22,753 bases of DNA, taken from positions 1-22,753 of the forward strand of contig NZ_UPZP01000033.1 of NCBI RefSeq assembly GCF_900538805.1. The letters are read 5' to 3'. The position numbers and the translations under genes were made by a program. Under the pieces are notes generated by a model. It made no database searches, was not told where the DNA came from, and saw nothing but the letters and a program-made list of their open reading frames with translations. Position 1 is the stretch's first letter; each line of letters opens with the position of its first letter. This document shows, in pieces, positions 20,904-22,753 of this stretch. The DNA is from an uncultured Dialister sp. GTDB lineage: Bacteria > Bacillota > Negativicutes > Veillonellales > Dialisteraceae.

Positions 20904-21763
20904 AATGCTTCTCCCAGCTCCTCATCTGTCAAACAATCCTCCGGCACCTTGAAGCCCTTCTTCCGAAGGCCATGGGCCAGGTCCGCCGCCACCGGCACAT
21001 CCAGTCCCAGGGCCGTCAGCTTCTCCGCCTGGGAGAAAACCTCCCGGGCCGTGCCTTCCATCTTCAGATGGCCCTTGTCAATCACCATCACATGGTCCGC
21101 GGTCACCGCCTCTTCCATGAAATGGGTAATGAGCACGATGGTAATGCCTTCCTTTTCATTCAGCTCATGCACCGTGTCCATGACCTCCCTGCGGCCGTGG
21201 GGGTCAAGCATGGCCGTCGGTTCATCCAGCACGATGCAGTCCGGATGCATAGCCAGAATGCCTGCAATGGCGACGCGCTGCTTCTGCCCGCCGGAAAGCA
21301 TGGCAGGAGAATGGGTGCGATAAGCCGTCATGCCCACCTTTTCCAGGGCCGTGTCCACCCGCTTCCTGATTTCATCCGGCGGAATCCCCAGGTTTTCAGG
21401 ACCGAAGGCCACATCCTCCTCCACAATGGCAGCCACCAGCTGGTTGTCCGGATTCTGGAACACCATGCCCACCTTCTGGCGGATATCCCAGATATGGGAA
21501 AAATCGGAAGTCTTCATGCCCTCCACATAGATTTCCCCGTCCGTAGGAATGAGCAGGGCATTCAGATGCCTGGCCAGCGTAGACTTTCCGCTGCCGTTGG
21601 TACCGATGATGGCCGTAAAGGACCCCTTCCTGATGGAAGCGGTCACATCGGACAGGGCATCAAACTTCTTCCCCTCCTCCGTCTCAAAGGTATGGCTTAA
21701 ATGACGGATATCAAAAAGAATGTCTCCACCCTTTTTCCCATCCTTCATACTTTCTTTCTCCAT
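20879..21763 (-). CDS. ecfA1: Energy-coupling factor transporter ATPase EcfA1
   Basis: This 294-aa ABC ATPase is the first gene of the ecfA1-ecfA2-ecfT operon. Walker A is GTNGSGKST, the Q-loop is FQNPDNQLVAAIVEEDVAFGPENLG (the NPDNQ form is typical of EcfA1), the signature is LSGGQKQRV, Walker B is CIVLDEPTAMLDP, and the switch His is in ITHFMEE. The ATG at 21763 is chosen because AGAGGAAAC precedes it; the frame stays open to 21823 without a ribosome binding site. It has its own promoter at 21810-21839. Confidence 0.94.
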   Translation of the reverse strand: MEKESMKDGKKGGDILFDIRHLSHTFETEEGKKFDALSDVTASIRKGSFTAIIGTNGSGKSTLARHLNALLIPTDGEIYVEGMKTSDFSHIWDIRQKVGMVFQNPDNQLVAAIVEEDVAFGPENLGIPPDEIRKRVDTALEKVGMTAYRTHSPAMLSGGQKQRVAIAGILAMHPDCIVLDEPTAMLDPHGRREVMDTVHELNEKEGITIVLITHFMEEAVTADHVMVIDKGHLKMEGTAREVFSQAEKLTALGLDVPVAADLAHGLRKKGFKVPEDCLTDEELGEALCPYVSKM

Positions 21764-21809
21764 GTTTCCTCTTTTTATGATAAGAAATATAAAAATACAA
21801 TGATACTTT

Positions 21810-21839
21810 ATGATAACAGACAATTCCTTTCTCCGTCAA
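21810..21839 (-). promoter_or_regulatory. Promoter of the ecf operon
   Basis: TTGACG (21839-21834) and TATCAT (21815-21810) with an 18-bp spacer on the minus strand give a leader of about 40 nt before ecfA1. No riboswitch is visible in it, consistent with a constitutive shared ECF module. Confidence 0.65.
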
Positions 21840-21841
21840 TG

Positions 21842-21885
21842 AAAAAAGGACTGCCTTTTATATAATAATCAGCGGCCGTCCTTTT
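21842..21885 (-). terminator. Terminator after the MmeI-like gene
   Basis: AAAAGGAC-GCC and GGC-GTCCTTTT arms (21844-21855/21874-21885, one mismatch) form a stem with an AT-rich 18-nt loop, followed on the minus strand by UUUUUU. It separates the gene ending at 21954 from the ecf promoter. The plus-strand tail TTTTGTC means it may be bidirectional. Confidence 0.8.
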
Positions 21886-21953
21886 GTCAATTTGCGGGTT
21901 TATTATCTGTTTACAATCATACCGGTACGGGAAATTCTTAATAGTTCTTGCTT

Positions 21954-22753
21954 CTAGTTTCTTGGTTCCGGTGCCGGTGCTTTACTTTTCCCCTCTTCTG
22001 CTTCTGTCAGTTTCTGGTACATTTTCATCAGCTCCGCCACGCACTCCGGCTCCGTCATAGTATGCCAGTTAAAACCATAGGTCTCCATAACAGCCTTGTC
22101 GTTTTCCTGATGGGCCCTGCGAAGTTCCAGCGGCATGGCCAACGGGTCATAAAGGTCTGCCAGAGACGCGTCCGGATATAACTTACGGGCGTCCAGAATA
22201 CCCTGGGCGGACTTTTCAATTCGGGCCTTTTGCGCAGGAGTAGGATTTGGCCAAGGGAAATTATTGTAAACAATTTTAATTGAATAATCATAGTCACTCT
22301 TTAATCTTCCACAGACTACCCTCGTCCAAGCCATGTGCACATTTGATTCTAAAATGCCAAAATGATATAAATCAGCTCCAGCCATAATGCGTAATTTATT
22401 ACTGCATAAAGATGAATCATCCAAATAACCCATGGGAATATATCTACGGTTCTGAGAAGACACCTCAGGAATAACTATATAATGCCCTTTGGGCATATTT
22501 TCAACATGAAACCTTGTAGGTTTTTCTGCCAGTCTTCTAGTTCCTGGGCTTTTACTTGCAAGTCTTAATTTTCGCACGTTCTCCACTCTTTTTAGACATA
22601 GTGGTAAATGCCTTAATATATTAGGAGGACAATCCCCAAGCCATAAGCAGAATCGTGGTTTTCTATTAATAAACTCCTTTGCTCCATACCATGGTTTGAA
22701 CCAAGGTAATGCCTTTGGCTCTTTTTTTATAAAGTCATGCAGTTCCTCTTTTG
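21954..22753 (-). CDS. MmeI-like type II restriction-modification/DNA methyltransferase, C-terminal part
   Basis: The frame is open to the window edge, so the 5' end is missing; about 265 codons are present. The visible part matches the target-recognition and C-terminal regions of single-chain MmeI-type (type IIG/IIL) proteins: ALPWFKPWYGAKEFI, RKPRFCLWLGDCPPN, RVENVRKLRLASKS, then IPEVSSQNRRYIPMGYLDD, VCGRLKSDYDYSIKIVYNNFPWP and the C-terminal LADLYDPLAMPLELRRAH. The nuclease and the SAM-binding N-P-P-Y motif would lie in the missing upstream part. The target-recognition part sets the DNA sequence read. A GTG at 22586 is not the true start, because homology continues upstream of it. Slightly more AT-rich than its neighbours, it may be laterally acquired. 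Confidence 0.9.
   Translation of the reverse strand, partial: KEELHDFIKKEPKALPWFKPWYGAKEFINRKPRFCLWLGDCPPNILRHLPLCLKRVENVRKLRLASKSPGTRRLAEKPTRFHVENMPKGHYIVIPEVSSQNRRYIPMGYLDDSSLCSNKLRIMAGADLYHFGILESNVHMAWTRVVCGRLKSDYDYSIKIVYNNFPWPNPTPAQKARIEKSAQGILDARKLYPDASLADLYDPLAMPLELRRAHQENDKAVMETYGFNWHTMTEPECVAELMKMYQKLTEAEEGKSKAPAPEPRN

Noticed and set aside
1..22753. CRISPR array, tRNA or rRNA genes, prophage genes
   Set aside because: No regularly spaced short repeats with unique spacers, no recognisable tRNA or rRNA sequence and no phage structural or integrase gene were seen. The only regular array (15244-15700) has a 161-bp identical unit.

Overview
The window looks like chromosome from a moderately GC-rich Firmicute, probably a Negativicute (diderm Firmicute such as a Dialister or Megasphaera relative). 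The reasons are the Gram-positive style yggS-sepF-ylmH-divIVA cluster, T-box and c-di-GMP riboswitch regulation, strong AGGAGG ribosome binding sites, and an exported PheC-type enzyme that would suit a periplasm. The genus is inference. Most genes lie on the minus strand.

Layout. 1-490 is non-coding with repeats. 491-1237 (+) is a SAM methyltransferase. 1524-1757 is a possible free-standing structured RNA with its own promoter and terminator. 2181-3649 holds two convergent paralogous TetR regulators. 4169-9163 (-) is a cell-division and housekeeping run: yggS, two different sepF genes, proC, ylmH, divIVA, speE. 9279 to about 10640 is a tnpB-only IS605/IS1341-type element with a predicted omega RNA. 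10771-11012 holds a palindromic repeat and a terminator.

11151-13340 (-) is an aromatic amino-acid locus. A strong promoter drives a T-box leader whose specifier reads UUC (Phe). It controls pheC, a secreted cyclohexadienyl/prephenate dehydratase that resembles a solute-binding protein, followed by a TrpX-like lipoprotein without permease or ATPase. The leader has one specifier domain but two consecutive antiterminator/terminator modules. The Phe specifier and the PheC assignment were reached separately and agree.

13448-15018 (-) is a PAS-GAF-GGDEF diguanylate cyclase behind a c-di-GMP-I (GEMM) riboswitch and terminator, which suggests product feedback. 15139-15700 is a repeat array built from an element with perfect 17-bp terminal inverted repeats; relatives lie at 1-126 and 10771-10917. 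15759-17327 (-) is an amino-acid permease with a terminator-like hairpin in its leader. 17460-18242 (-) is a TetR-type regulator with two tandem HTH domains in one chain. 18401-21839 (-) is the ecfA1-ecfA2-ecfT energy-coupling module followed by truA. 21954-22753 (-) is the C-terminal part of an MmeI-like restriction-modification protein that runs off the window.

The strongest candidates for something unusual are the double-decision Phe T-box over a secreted pheC, the double-HTH TetR, the riboswitch-controlled cyclase, and the unidentified RNA near 1560-1757.
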